Shown in pieces: positions 42,587 through 52,082 of a stretch of DNA of 64,000 bases (positions within the stretch are counted from its first letter, which is position 1; every line of letters starts with the position of its first letter). The DNA comes from Chloroflexota bacterium (GTDB taxonomy: Bacteria; Chloroflexota; Chloroflexia; Chloroflexales; Herpetosiphonaceae). The stretch covers positions 310,001 through 374,000 of the forward strand of contig JAIUOC010000002.1 of assembly GCA_020161265.1 (NCBI GenBank). The letters are read 5' to 3'. Position numbers and translations under genes: made by a program. The notes below the pieces were generated by a model. The model was not told the DNA's origin. It saw only the letters and a program-made list of their open reading frames with translations, and did no database searches.

Positions 42587-44626
42587 ATGTATTTTGTGAG
42601 TCAAACCAAGCGCCGCCTAACAGCTGGTCTGTTTGGCGCTGTTGCGTTGGTGCTTGCCGCCTGTGGCAGTAGCAATCCGCCACTGACGGGAATTGTAACA
42701 GATAGCTATACCCAAAAGCCCGTTGCTGGAGTAACCATTCAAGTTGGCGAAGCAAGCGCTACAAGTGATGCTGATGGTAAATGGACGATTAATGAATGGG
42801 AAAATACCAATTCACTTTTAGTTCAAGCCAGCGATTATAGCTCAGCCACGCTTAGTTTGGCCGATAAAACTCCTGTCGATGAGCAAACTCCGGTAGAAGT
42901 TAATCTGACGATTCGTCCCAACACGATCAGCGGGGTTGTGCTTGATCAATACTCACAACAGCCGGTGGCTGGTGTGACGGTCAAGGCGGGCACGAGCCAA
43001 GCCACCAGTGGTGCTGATGGTCGCTATAAATTGACCGATATTGGCGAAAAAGCCGAAGTGGTGATTGTGGCAACCGATTACACCAGCGCCACCGCTACCC
43101 TCGAAAAACAAACCAGCTACGATGTTTCGCTGCGCCCAACTAGCTTAACTGGAATTATCAGCGATAAATATAGTCAAAAACCAGTCAGTGGAGCCACGGT
43201 CAGCGTTGGCAGCGCCACGGCCCAAAGCGATGCTGAAGGTCGCTATACAGTCAAGAACATCGACTTGAATGCTCCCGTTGTTTTCAGCGCTACCGATTAC
43301 AGTAGCCAAACCTTAGAATTGCCGCAAGCCGCCTCGTTGGATGTAGTCTTGCGACCTTCGACCGTGCGTGGCTCAGTCGTCGATAGTACAACAGGAAAGC
43401 CATTGACCAAGGGCACGGTTATCGCCATGGTTAAGCCATTTGAAGGGGCTGACGAAACCTACCCCTACACTGGCACTGCCGTCACTATGGCACGGCTGAA
43501 TTCCGATGGTACCTATGAATTAACTGATGTGCCCGAAAATGCCCAAATTCAGGTGCTCTCACCTGGTTATCGCAAGGCTTGGACGGCACTCAGCGAAGGC
43601 AAATTTACCGCCGATCTAGAAGCTGAAGAATTTGTAGCCAAGGCAATTTATATTACCGCAGCAACCGGCTCGTCAAAAGCTTCATTAAGCGAATTGTTTG
43701 ATTTGGTTGATCAAACCGAAGTTAACGCGGTGGTGCTCGATATCAAACTGGATATTGCTGGCGCAGTTGGCCAAGTTGGCTATATTTCCAACCATCCCTT
43801 AGTGATTGAAGCTGATACCGCTGTTGATTATTTGGATATGGAATGGATTGTGGCCGAAGCCCGCAAGCGCGATATCTACTTAATTGGCCGTATGGCAGTG
43901 ATGCGCGATAATAGCTTGGCCGATGCTCACCCTGAATGGGCTGCCCAAAGCCGCGAAACTGGCGGTGTATGGGAAGACGATGGCGGGCTGAAGTGGCTTG
44001 ATCCATTCAACCCCAACGTCACCGAGTATAATGTGGGTGTTGCCAAAGAAATTGCCGCTTATGGCTTTGATGAAGTACAATTCGATTATATTCGCTTCCC
44101 ATCGGATGGCAGCACCAGCAATTTGGTTTTCTCCAAGCCGATTGATCCCAAAAATAATCCGGAAGTGATGTACGAAGCAATTGGCAATGTGCTCAAACGC
44201 GCTCATGGCGATATCAATGGTTCAGGCGCATTTTTCTCAATCGACGTGTTCGGTTATGCCACATGGCGGAATATGTGGGAAATTGGCCAAAGCCTTGAAA
44301 TTATGGCCGATCACACCGATTATGTCTGTGCAATGGTCTATCCTTCACACTACGATCGCAATGAGTTGGGCTTCGATAATGCCGATGCCTACCCCTATGA
44401 GATCGTCAAGGATAGTATCGAAAAAGGCCAAAAGCGCATGGAAGGCAAATATGCAGTCCAACGACCATGGCTGCAAGCCTTCACCGCGACATGGCTTGAT
44501 CCAGTAACACCATATGGTCGCACCGAAGTTCGCGCCCAAATGCAAGCAGTTGCCGAAGTCGAAGGCACGTATGGCTGGATTCTCTGGAATGCTGCCAATT
44601 ATTACGACCCCGACTGGCTCGATTAA
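42587..44626 (+). CDS. lipoprotein with carboxypeptidase-regulatory-like repeats and DUF4015 TIM-barrel
   Basis: A 679-aa lipoprotein. The signal peptide ends in LVLAACGSS. Four tandem CarboxypepD_reg-like modules follow (about 35-330), each starting with a variant of TGIVTDSYTQKPVAGVTIQVG. The C-terminal ~320 residues match the DUF4015 glycosidase-like barrel: VVLDIKLDIAG, FDEVQFDYIRFPSDG, YVCAMVYPSHY and GWILWNAANYYD. The Asp and Glu in these blocks are candidate catalytic acids. It likely cuts an extracellular glycan; substrate unknown. Start ATG 42587 or GTG 42584 after AGGAAGG. Confidence 0.85.
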   Translation: MYFVSQTKRRLTAGLFGAVALVLAACGSSNPPLTGIVTDSYTQKPVAGVTIQVGEASATSDADGKWTINEWENTNSLLVQASDYSSATLSLADKTPVDEQTPVEVNLTIRPNTISGVVLDQYSQQPVAGVTVKAGTSQATSGADGRYKLTDIGEKAEVVIVATDYTSATATLEKQTSYDVSLRPTSLTGIISDKYSQKPVSGATVSVGSATAQSDAEGRYTVKNIDLNAPVVFSATDYSSQTLELPQAASLDVVLRPSTVRGSVVDSTTGKPLTKGTVIAMVKPFEGADETYPYTGTAVTMARLNSDGTYELTDVPENAQIQVLSPGYRKAWTALSEGKFTADLEAEEFVAKAIYITAATGSSKASLSELFDLVDQTEVNAVVLDIKLDIAGAVGQVGYISNHPLVIEADTAVDYLDMEWIVAEARKRDIYLIGRMAVMRDNSLADAHPEWAAQSRETGGVWEDDGGLKWLDPFNPNVTEYNVGVAKEIAAYGFDEVQFDYIRFPSDGSTSNLVFSKPIDPKNNPEVMYEAIGNVLKRAHGDINGSGAFFSIDVFGYATWRNMWEIGQSLEIMADHTDYVCAMVYPSHYDRNELGFDNADAYPYEIVKDSIEKGQKRMEGKYAVQRPWLQAFTATWLDPVTPYGRTEVRAQMQAVAEVEGTYGWILWNAANYYDPDWLD

Positions 44627-44646
44627 TTAACCTTCGCAACTAGCAA

Positions 44647-44709
44647 AAATTAAGGGCTATAGGCCACAGATATCAATTATCTGTGCCTATAGCCTATAGT
44701 CCTTAATTT
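44647..44709. repeat. GGCTATAG-type palindromic element
   Basis: AAATTAAGG (44647-44655) mirrors CCTTAATTT (44701-44709), and inside CTATAGG...CCTATAG arms continue almost unbroken to a small loop. It lies between two secreted-protein genes and may terminate the first. Confidence 0.75.
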
Positions 44710-44734
44710 CGTAGTCGTTATCGACGAGGTACCT

Positions 44735-46972
44735 ATGCGCCGTAAGTTTTTCATGGCAGCAATTGGCTTATCGCTAGCATTCGGTGGCCTAGCTTGGCAA
44801 GCCCAAGCCCAAACCAACACCGCCAGTAAGGTGCAAACTGCCACATTTGCCCAAAGCTCAGTCGCCGATTGGCAAGCTGGCACGCTCGAAGGCTTGTTGG
44901 TGACCAATAATAGCGATGGCGAGTTGCGGCTCGATCAAGCGGCTACCCAAGGTACTTTTACCTCAGTTGCCCACGAAGTACCATTCGTTTGGAATGCGGT
45001 TTCGGCCCATTGGAATTTTGAGTTGCCAGTTGGCACGAGCCTCAGCCTCAAACTACGCACTAGCGCCAATGGCACCGAATGGCGCGAATGGCAAACCCTG
45101 AATGTGGCCCAAATTTTGGCCGAAGGCGAGCAATTGCTTGGGCCAATTGGGGTTGAGGCCGATTCACGCTGGTTGCAATATCAGGTTGATTTTGCCAGCA
45201 GCAATCAGCCAGCCGCTCCGAGTTTGCAAGCGATTGCATGGCGTTTTATTGACACCAGCAATGGCCCCAAGCTAACCGATCAGCTTAATCGTGCCCCTGC
45301 CGCCTTTGGTGGCACAACCTTCACTCGGCCACCGCAAGTGATTAGCCGCAATAGCTGGGGCGCATTGCCTGGTATTCCCAATTTGTTGCCTTCACGCCCA
45401 CGCCGAATCGAGTTAGTCAGTTTGCCCTTGAATAACCAAGCTGATCCGCCGACGATGTTGCGAGCCTTGCAAGCCGCTGCCCAAGCTGAGGGAGCTGCTG
45501 ATCTACCTTATCATTTTGTAATTGATCAGGCTGGCAATGTGTATGCTGGGCGTAATGGCTTTCCGGCCAGCAATGGCACGATTCGCTTGGCGCTGCTTGG
45601 CGATTTAACCGATGCCGCCCGCACAGGCTTGGGCCAAATTATCGCTTGGATTAGCGAAGCCTATCGTTTGCCGCAAACATTAACGGTCTTGGGCAGTTTG
45701 AATGTTGAGCAAGCTGAATCGATTCGGCGTACCGCTGACCAACTGACCGTGCGCAAGCGTTTGACCTTCGTTGAAAGCAACACCCGCGATTACAACGAGC
45801 GGATTATGTTGTTCAATCCAACTAACCAAATTGCCCGCACGATCGTGACTTTCTTGCCTGGGCAAACCAACGCCGTGCGTCGCGAATATGAAATTCAGCC
45901 TGGCCAGCGAGTTAACATCATCGCCAACGAAATTTTCAGCGATACCTTTAATTTACCAATTGAAGTCAGTTCCAATCAAGCGATTGTTGGTGATCGCACG
46001 ATGCTGTTTGCCAACGATGCTTTGGGCGAATCGGGAATTAGTCGTTGGAGCCGTACTTGGTATTTTGCTGAGGGCGATGGCTCGAACGATCGCAGTACCT
46101 TGTTGTGGCTCTATAATCCGCAGCCCAGCGAAGTTGTGGCTAATTTACTGATGATGCCAACCGATGGTATTACAGCTACGCGCCAAGTGCTGCTGCCACC
46201 ATTTACTCGCACCCAAGTCGATTTGAGCAGCAACTATCCTAAGGCGTTTGGTTTACGCATCGCGGCAACTGCTCCGATTGCTGCTGAACGCACAGTCTTG
46301 GTTGGCCCAACTAAGGGCGGTGGATTCCTAACCCAAGGCGCAGTTGCCCCATCGAATACCTGGTATTTTGCCGAAGGCGCAACCCTCGATCCCTTCGTCA
46401 CAACCTTGGCCTTGCTCAACCCAAATCCGGTTTCAGCAGCGATTACCACGACCTTTATGACCGAAGAAGGCTCGACCTTTACGCGGCGTTATCAAGTGCC
46501 AGCCTTGGCGCGGCTCGATGTCGATATGCGTGAGATTGTGCCATCACCCCAAGGTGTTGGGACAATGTTGACCTCAAGTCAGCCGATCGTCGCCGAACGC
46601 ACCAGCTATTTCAATAGCGGCAACAGCGCCACAAACACGCTAGGGGCTGCTGAGCCAGATTATGTTTGGCACTTTGCCGAAGGCCGCACCGCCGATCCAG
46701 CAACGGAATTCTTGCTGGTGCTCAATCCCAATCAACGCCCAGCTCAGGTCAAGGTAACGCTCGGCAAAGACGATGGCACAACCCAAGTTGTCGAGTATAC
46801 AATTCCACGCACTGGCCGAATTTCAGTTTTGCTTGATGCGATTGATCCAAATTTGCAATCGCACACAATCAGCGTTGAAGCCAATTTGCCGGTTGTCGCC
46901 GAACGCACAATTTTGATCGACAATACCAGCGGCGGTGGTGGTCATAGCGCCCTCGGCACGCCCGAACGTTAA
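44735..46972 (+). CDS. secreted PGRP-like protein with WYFAEG repeats, zinc site lost
   Basis: A 745-aa exported protein (signal peptide 1-25, WQAQA). Residues about 200-345 are a peptidoglycan-recognition-like domain (VISRNSWGALPG, LPYHFVIDQAGNVYAGR), but the first zinc histidines of the family (IHHTA) are replaced by LVSLPLN, and the last (GH) by VLGSLN, so it should bind rather than cut. Four repeats of about 95 residues follow, marked WYFAEG/WHFAEG, LLNPNP and AERT. Such repeats are common in Chloroflexi and probably form surface beta domains. Monocistronic. Confidence 0.8.
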   Translation: MRRKFFMAAIGLSLAFGGLAWQAQAQTNTASKVQTATFAQSSVADWQAGTLEGLLVTNNSDGELRLDQAATQGTFTSVAHEVPFVWNAVSAHWNFELPVGTSLSLKLRTSANGTEWREWQTLNVAQILAEGEQLLGPIGVEADSRWLQYQVDFASSNQPAAPSLQAIAWRFIDTSNGPKLTDQLNRAPAAFGGTTFTRPPQVISRNSWGALPGIPNLLPSRPRRIELVSLPLNNQADPPTMLRALQAAAQAEGAADLPYHFVIDQAGNVYAGRNGFPASNGTIRLALLGDLTDAARTGLGQIIAWISEAYRLPQTLTVLGSLNVEQAESIRRTADQLTVRKRLTFVESNTRDYNERIMLFNPTNQIARTIVTFLPGQTNAVRREYEIQPGQRVNIIANEIFSDTFNLPIEVSSNQAIVGDRTMLFANDALGESGISRWSRTWYFAEGDGSNDRSTLLWLYNPQPSEVVANLLMMPTDGITATRQVLLPPFTRTQVDLSSNYPKAFGLRIAATAPIAAERTVLVGPTKGGGFLTQGAVAPSNTWYFAEGATLDPFVTTLALLNPNPVSAAITTTFMTEEGSTFTRRYQVPALARLDVDMREIVPSPQGVGTMLTSSQPIVAERTSYFNSGNSATNTLGAAEPDYVWHFAEGRTADPATEFLLVLNPNQRPAQVKVTLGKDDGTTQVVEYTIPRTGRISVLLDAIDPNLQSHTISVEANLPVVAERTILIDNTSGGGGHSALGTPER

Positions 46973-46979
46973 TCAGCAA

Positions 46980-47009
46980 ACAAGCGGGTTGCAACTGCAA
47001 TCCGCTTGT
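46980..47009 (+). terminator. terminator of the PGRP-like gene
   Basis: ACAAGCGG (46980-46987) and CCGCTTGT (47002-47009) with inner TTGCA/TGCAA pairing; GTATTTT follows. Confidence 0.7.
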
Positions 47010-47030
47010 GTATTTTAGAAAAAAACGCTT

Positions 47031-47852
47031 ATGCCTGAACTACCAGAAGTTGAAACTGTTCGTCGTTCGCTTGAGCAAGAACTCGTTGGGCGGCATTTTG
47101 TAGCATTGCGCAGCCTTGGCTGGCCTAAGATTATCGATACGCATAGCCCTGAATTGTTTGCCGAAGCCATCGCTCAACGCCAAATTCGGCAAGTTCAGCG
47201 GCGAGCCAAATATCTGCTGATCGAGCTTGATAACCACGAAACCTTGATTGTGCATCTGCGCATGACGGGCCAAATGTTGGTTGTGGCTGCCGATGAACCC
47301 GCCGATCGCCATACTCATGTGATCGTAGCGCTGGATAATGGCCGCGAACTGCGCTTTCACGACCCACGCAAATTTGGCCGCTGGAGCCTCGTTGATCGCA
47401 GTGGCGTGGCGGCGCTCAATCAACGTTTAGGGCCAGAACCGCTTGGCGACGATTTTACTTTAGATGATTTTGCTCAGCGCTTGAGCCGCAAAGCCACTAA
47501 AATCAAGCCAACCTTGCTTGATCAAAGTGTCTTGGCTGGGGTTGGCAATATTTATGCTGATGAAGCGTTGTGGTTGGCCAAAATTCACCCCTTGCGACCT
47601 GCCAATAGCCTAAACGCCAATGAAATTGCTGAGCTATTCGAGGCGATTAAAACTGTGCTACGCAACTCAATTGAGCATCGTGGCACAACTTTGGTCAATT
47701 ATCGCGATGCCTATGGCGCAAGCGGCGAAAACCAATATCACCTTGAGGCCTACGGGCGCACGGGCGAGCCATGTCGGCGCTGTGGCACACCAATCGAGCG
47801 CATCGTTGTGGCCCAACGCTCAACCCATATTTGCCCAATATGTCAAGTATAA
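47031..47852 (+). CDS. mutM: formamidopyrimidine-DNA glycosylase
   Basis: A 273-aa base-excision repair glycosylase/lyase removing 8-oxoguanine and ring-opened purines. It begins PELPEVETVRR, with Pro as the nucleophile and Glu as the general acid; the helix-two-turn-helix ILDQSVLAGVGNIYADEAL is represented by LLDQSVLAGVGNIYADEAL, and a C-terminal zinc finger is C-x2-C-x16-C-x2-C (CRRC...CPIC). All catalytic residues are present. No strong ribosome site is visible. The gene end runs into a GGGGATC repeat. Confidence 0.97.
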   Translation: MPELPEVETVRRSLEQELVGRHFVALRSLGWPKIIDTHSPELFAEAIAQRQIRQVQRRAKYLLIELDNHETLIVHLRMTGQMLVVAADEPADRHTHVIVALDNGRELRFHDPRKFGRWSLVDRSGVAALNQRLGPEPLGDDFTLDDFAQRLSRKATKIKPTLLDQSVLAGVGNIYADEALWLAKIHPLRPANSLNANEIAELFEAIKTVLRNSIEHRGTTLVNYRDAYGASGENQYHLEAYGRTGEPCRRCGTPIERIVVAQRSTHICPICQV

Positions 47853-47854
47853 TT

Positions 47855-48048
47855 TGGGGATCAGTTGTTGGTTGTTGGGGATCGGGATTAGGTTCTACTT
47901 TTGAACGCAGAGGCGCAGAGCATTAAAGTATTTTCCTCGATAGCACCTAGGTAGACTCTAGCCATACGTTCCTCTGAACCTCATGTGTTAAAAAATGAAG
48001 ATCGAACTACTACGAGTCCGATCCCCAACAACCAATCGCCGATCCCCA
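47855..48048. repeat. ~195-bp element with 31-bp mirrored GGGGATC ends
   Basis: Left end 47855-47885 and right end 48018-48048 are inverted copies (identical over the 17 bp TGGTTGTTGGGGATCGG and over TGGGGATC). Inside is AACGCAGAGGCGCAGAGCATTA (47897-47918). The ends match the repeat at 16.8 kb and the inner module matches those at 4.0 and 61.5 kb. Confidence 0.8.
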
Positions 48049-48058
48049 GCTTTAGGTG

Positions 48059-48874
48059 CTACTCTTCGCCCAACACAAAATGGCGAATGCCATAGGCTGC
48101 GCCATCGTCGCTGAGCGTAGGCAACACATGATTAGCCGCAGCTAAAGCGAAGCGATCAGCATTGCCCATAGCCATGCCAAAGCCTGCCCAAGCCAGCATC
48201 GAAGCATCATTCTCGCGATCGCCAATTGCCGCAACTTCGGCTTGGGGAATGCCCAAATGTTCGGCAAGCACGGCCAAACCAACGCCTTTGGAGCTACCAA
48301 TCGCCGCCGCCTCGCCAAAATGATCGTGCGAACGAAAAATCTCCAAGCGACCTTTCCAGCGTTCACCCCATTCTTGCATCGTGCGCTCTAATTCAGTTGG
48401 GTCGGTAATCCAAACCAGCTTGGTAACGGGTTTTTGGCGCACAATCTCAACCAAGTTGGGGGCAATATTCACTGGAATATCAACCAGCGAGAAGCCCAAA
48501 TATTCTTCAACCTCGGGGCTGCGCTCAACAATCCACAGCTCATCATCGATATAGGCCTGAATATACAAGCCCTCAGCTAAGGCCAATTCGACCACTTCGG
48601 CAGCCAAGTCGGCGGGCAAGGGATTATCGTAGAGCACCGTACCATCGGCAGTTTGCACATGTGCGCCTTGGTAGGTAATCAGAGGGGTGGTTATCTGCAA
48701 CATATCGGCAAATGGCTGAGCGGTGCGAATCATGCGGCCAGTGGCAATTGTGACATGCACTCCGGCTGCTTGGGCATCAGCAATCGCGGCTCTGGTAGCG
48801 GCGCTTGGCTCTAAGCGTGAATCAAGCAAGGTACCATCAAGATCAAGCGCCAACAAACGATATTTCGGGGTCAT
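48059..48874 (-). CDS. Cof-type HAD-IIB phosphatase
   Basis: A 271-aa HAD hydrolase. Motif I LLALDLDGTLLDS provides the nucleophile Asp, motif II is TIATGR, and motif III/IV is GLAVLAEHLG...AIGDRENDASMLAWAGFG, with the C2b cap between them. Cof-type enzymes dephosphorylate sugar phosphates, FMN, PLP or similar; the substrate here is unknown. Start 48874 follows GAGGAT. Downstream of a hairpin that may end the VWA operon. Confidence 0.92.
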   Translation of the reverse strand: MTPKYRLLALDLDGTLLDSRLEPSAATRAAIADAQAAGVHVTIATGRMIRTAQPFADMLQITTPLITYQGAHVQTADGTVLYDNPLPADLAAEVVELALAEGLYIQAYIDDELWIVERSPEVEEYLGFSLVDIPVNIAPNLVEIVRQKPVTKLVWITDPTELERTMQEWGERWKGRLEIFRSHDHFGEAAAIGSSKGVGLAVLAEHLGIPQAEVAAIGDRENDASMLAWAGFGMAMGNADRFALAAANHVLPTLSDDGAAYGIRHFVLGEE

Positions 48875-48895
48875 GAACCATCCTCTAAAACGCAA

Positions 48896-48930
48896 CAACG
48901 ACGTGCGATTAGTATACCGCAGCGTCGTTG
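48896..48930 (-). terminator. hairpin after the VWA operon
   Basis: CAACGACG (48896-48903) and CGTCGTTG (48923-48930) are exact complements; on the minus strand GCGTTTTA follows. Confidence 0.5.
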
Positions 48931-48966
48931 AGTCGATATCCTGTAATGCTCGTTAGTATAGCACCA

Positions 48967-49587
48967 TCACTTGGTTTCATCCTTGGGTGGCTCGATCACG
49001 ATCATTGGTTGCAGATTTGGATCAATATACACGATTGGCTGGCCTTGAAATAATTGCTCGGTTTCAACCGGCAACGGTGAACCTGCTCGATCCAAGCGCC
49101 CGCGCAATTTGGCATTCAGCATATAAATCGTCAGCGCAATCATAATCAGATAGCCAATGACCAAAAAGGTATTGATCCATGGATGTAATTCAATACTCAA
49201 AAGAAAGCCCAGCCCCAACAAGCATCCCCAACGGAATAAGCCAATCAAGCCTGCTTGCCAAGCAACACTGCGCACCACAGGCTGCTCATCAAACAGCAAC
49301 AGCAATGGCAGCAAGGCCAGCACAACGGAAACTGTGCCAAGCAAGCTATACAGCAAATCATTCGAATTGATCAACTGATAGCTCGCAATACTAATCAGGC
49401 TTTCTTCCCATGCCCATTCTAAGAACACGGGATACAGTGCGATTAGCATAATTACGGTAACAATTGGCTCGATCAGGCTAATGCCCAATAAATGCTGCAT
49501 GCGCCCAATTGAATTTTTGGCGCGGATCGACCACCAAATTGCCCCCGCCAGCGCCAACCAGATTGCAAGATAGATTCCGATAAACAT
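48967..49587 (-). CDS. polytopic membrane protein of the VWA operon
   Basis: A 206-aa protein with about five hydrophobic segments, then a short cytoplasmic tail of about 45 residues (SPLPVETEQLFQGQPIVYIDPNLQPMIVIEPPKD). No known domain was recognised. It is the last gene of a four-gene minus-strand operon with the two solute-binding-like proteins and a coiled-coil membrane protein; the gap to the preceding gene is 22 bp. Probably the membrane partner of that system. Confidence 0.7.
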   Translation of the reverse strand: MFIGIYLAIWLALAGAIWWSIRAKNSIGRMQHLLGISLIEPIVTVIMLIALYPVFLEWAWEESLISIASYQLINSNDLLYSLLGTVSVVLALLPLLLLFDEQPVVRSVAWQAGLIGLFRWGCLLGLGFLLSIELHPWINTFLVIGYLIMIALTIYMLNAKLRGRLDRAGSPLPVETEQLFQGQPIVYIDPNLQPMIVIEPPKDETK

Positions 49588-49609
49588 TCAATTCTCCCTC
49601 GTTATAAAC

Positions 49610-50359
49610 CTAGGCTACGCCACTTTGCGACATAGCGCCTTCTAAAACATGCTGAAACGCATCCATGTCGGCATTCAAATTGCTCAGTCGTTCAGCAACT
49701 TCTTGCGAGGTTTGAGTGGCACTAGCAGCCTCGGATGCTCGCAAACGCACGGTTTCAGCCAAAACATTATCAAGGTTGGCGGCAATATTTTGCAACTGGG
49801 CCGTAATCCGATCATAGTAGGTTGCCAAGGCTTGGGCATTTTGCTGACGATCAATCAAGGCCGCCCGCGTTTCTTTCAATTGATCAACCGTATAGCTATC
49901 CTTAGTCATGGCGATCCGTTGATCAAGGCTGTCGATTTGGGGTTGCAAGCCATGCGGTTGCGAGGTTTGCAAATATTGCTCGATCAACTGGCCTTTATCC
50001 GCTAAACCATGGGCCTGCTCAAATAATTCATTGGCTTGATCAGCAATTGGCTGGAGCAGGCGTTGTAACGGGCCAGCCGTCACATTGGTTGAGCGCACAA
50101 TCTCGCGGCGCGTGCGATCGATCGCTTCCAGATGCGATTGAAAGGTGCGGCTGGTAATTTTGGCCAATTTTGGAGCTTCTTGCTTTTGCACTAAGATATT
50201 TGGATCATTCGCCAACATCCAGACCATCAGGGCATAGGCGATAATCGCAAGCACAATCAACCATGGATAAATTGTTAGCGCCATAACCACCCCGACTGCC
50301 AAAACAATCAAGGGCAGTGGTTTGGTGGCGGCAACTTGTAAAGGGTGGCGTGAGTTCAT
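49610..50359 (-). CDS. two-helix membrane protein with long coiled coil
   Basis: A 249-aa protein. Residues about 15-50 form a transmembrane hairpin (PLIVLAVGVVMALTIYPWLIVLAIIAYALMVWM), and about 75-245 are heptad-rich helices (SHLEAIDRTRREIVRS, QLKETRAALIDRQQNAQALATYYDRI). The build recalls the toxic-anion-resistance TelA group, whose genes also neighbour VWA/solute-binding proteins, but no diagnostic motif was found. Third gene of the operon, 18 bp after the VWA gene. Confidence 0.65.
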   Translation of the reverse strand: MNSRHPLQVAATKPLPLIVLAVGVVMALTIYPWLIVLAIIAYALMVWMLANDPNILVQKQEAPKLAKITSRTFQSHLEAIDRTRREIVRSTNVTAGPLQRLLQPIADQANELFEQAHGLADKGQLIEQYLQTSQPHGLQPQIDSLDQRIAMTKDSYTVDQLKETRAALIDRQQNAQALATYYDRITAQLQNIAANLDNVLAETVRLRASEAASATQTSQEVAERLSNLNADMDAFQHVLEGAMSQSGVA

Positions 50360-50377
50360 AATGCGCGATCCATTTCT

Positions 50378-52066
50378 CTAGAAAAATGTAGCAATTTCAT
50401 GATAAACCTGACGAATTGTCGCCGGATCGCCAGTATACGATTTCGCTCCGGTTATTTCGGCAATTCGTTGCAAAACCTCTTGATTGGCATCAGAGCCATA
50501 GGCAATCGTGAAAATTTTAATCGATGTGCCAGCTTCATCTTGGCGAATTTGCTCATTCAATTGTTCTAAACTTAATGAGCTAGCCGTATCTTCGCCATCA
50601 GTCAACACCACCAAAGCGCGAATCCGCTGCTCTTCGGTTTGTTGCTGAATATCGGCATAGACTTCGCCAATTGTGCTGTACAAACGAGTTTCGCCATCGG
50701 CCACCAAGCCATCGATGCGAGTATGCAAATCGGCCCGTTTGGGGCCAATCGGCGAGAGATCGGAAAGCTCGGTTGCATTGGTGCTGAAAATCGTCACCTG
50801 CACATTATCTTGATCAGCAAAGATATCGATAAAATCGCCAAGCGCAGTTTTGGCTTCGCGCAAACGGTTTTCTTGGCGCATCGAGCCAGAAGTATCAATA
50901 ATCAAGGCTACATCAACTTGCTTTTTGTGCTGCTGCCACAATTGGGTTATGGCCTGCAAAACGTCTGCCGAAGGCGTTGGCAAGGCAACTTGCAATTGGC
51001 TTGGATCAACGCCATGCGCGGTATCAATCGGCGCTGCTAGGCTAATATCAACATTGGCAGGCCGAAAACCATATTGCATGGCCTTGGCTTGTTGGGGTTG
51101 AGCCAGCAAAAACTCTTGAAATACTTGCGCTGCAGCCCGTTTGTCGGCATTCATGCGCTCGGTTTCTAGCACCACCAAAGGATGGTCACTCCAAAATGAG
51201 CCTTCTTTGGGGTAAATCGCCACCATCGGCAACTCAAGGTTGGGATACAAGGCTTGATCATACGACTCGATGATGAGATTTTCATACAAAATCGCCGCCG
51301 ACAAATACGAAGAGCCATGCTCATACATGGTTTTGGCAAAAAAGCCTGTGCTTGAGCCATAGTGAATGACTGATTGCTCAACAGCATTGATCAAACTGGC
51401 AGTTTCGGGCTTATCCAAATCAGCGACAGTCAGATCGCTGGTTTTTTGATTGGCAGCGTAGGCCATCGCCACAATCGTGGCAAGCCCACTATTGGAGAAC
51501 TCAGGGTGCGTGTGGCCAAACTGAAATGCACCCCACTCAGGATGGCCAAAATCGGCCCAAGTTTTGCCACTAGTCGCCAAATCGGCCAAATCCGCCCAGC
51601 CAATTTGCTTATCGGGGTAGCCCAAGGCTTGAGCCATTGGCTTCCACATGCCAATTACAACTGGGCTAAGCACCAACGAAGCGGGAGTTTGGTCGCTAAA
51701 CAGCAATTCGCCTTTAGCCGTCTTCCAACGTTGATTGGCTAATGGCAAGGATAAACTGCTCGCTGGACTCCATAAATCGGCCTGTTGCGAACCATCAAGC
51801 AAGCCGTTGATCGTTTCGAGCGAACCAACGGGCACTGCTTCGACCTGAATGCGTTGGCCGCTAGCGGTTTTAGCTGAGCTGGCGTTAAAATCGCTCACCA
51901 CCGCATCAATCCAGAGTTGCTTTTCGCTGCCATAGAGCAAGCGCAACACCAGATCATTACTGCTCGTTTGATCTGATTGGCTTGGTTGGGTTGGGTTAGC
52001 TGCCTGACCACAGGCGCTCAAAAGTGTGAAGAGCAACAATAAGCGTAGAGCAAATCGAGAACGCAT
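50378..52066 (-). CDS. lipoprotein with solute-binding-like and VWA domains
   Basis: A 562-aa exported lipoprotein (lipobox LLSACGQ). Residues about 45-360 resemble a type-II periplasmic binding protein: LRLLYGSEKQLWIDAVVSDF, SSLSLPLANQRW, YPKEGSFWSDHPLVVL. The C-terminal 180 residues are a von Willebrand factor A domain with intact MIDAS: DTSGSM (391-396), Thr at about 460 (DGETRLYS) and Asp at about 490 (LTDGED). So it could bind both a small ligand and a protein. Start 52066 follows AAGGAG; the upstream gene ends 17 bp away. Confidence 0.88.
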   Translation of the reverse strand: MRSRFALRLLLLFTLLSACGQAANPTQPSQSDQTSSNDLVLRLLYGSEKQLWIDAVVSDFNASSAKTASGQRIQVEAVPVGSLETINGLLDGSQQADLWSPASSLSLPLANQRWKTAKGELLFSDQTPASLVLSPVVIGMWKPMAQALGYPDKQIGWADLADLATSGKTWADFGHPEWGAFQFGHTHPEFSNSGLATIVAMAYAANQKTSDLTVADLDKPETASLINAVEQSVIHYGSSTGFFAKTMYEHGSSYLSAAILYENLIIESYDQALYPNLELPMVAIYPKEGSFWSDHPLVVLETERMNADKRAAAQVFQEFLLAQPQQAKAMQYGFRPANVDISLAAPIDTAHGVDPSQLQVALPTPSADVLQAITQLWQQHKKQVDVALIIDTSGSMRQENRLREAKTALGDFIDIFADQDNVQVTIFSTNATELSDLSPIGPKRADLHTRIDGLVADGETRLYSTIGEVYADIQQQTEEQRIRALVVLTDGEDTASSLSLEQLNEQIRQDEAGTSIKIFTIAYGSDANQEVLQRIAEITGAKSYTGDPATIRQVYHEIATFF

Positions 52067-52082
52067 TGGCAACACTCCTTGA

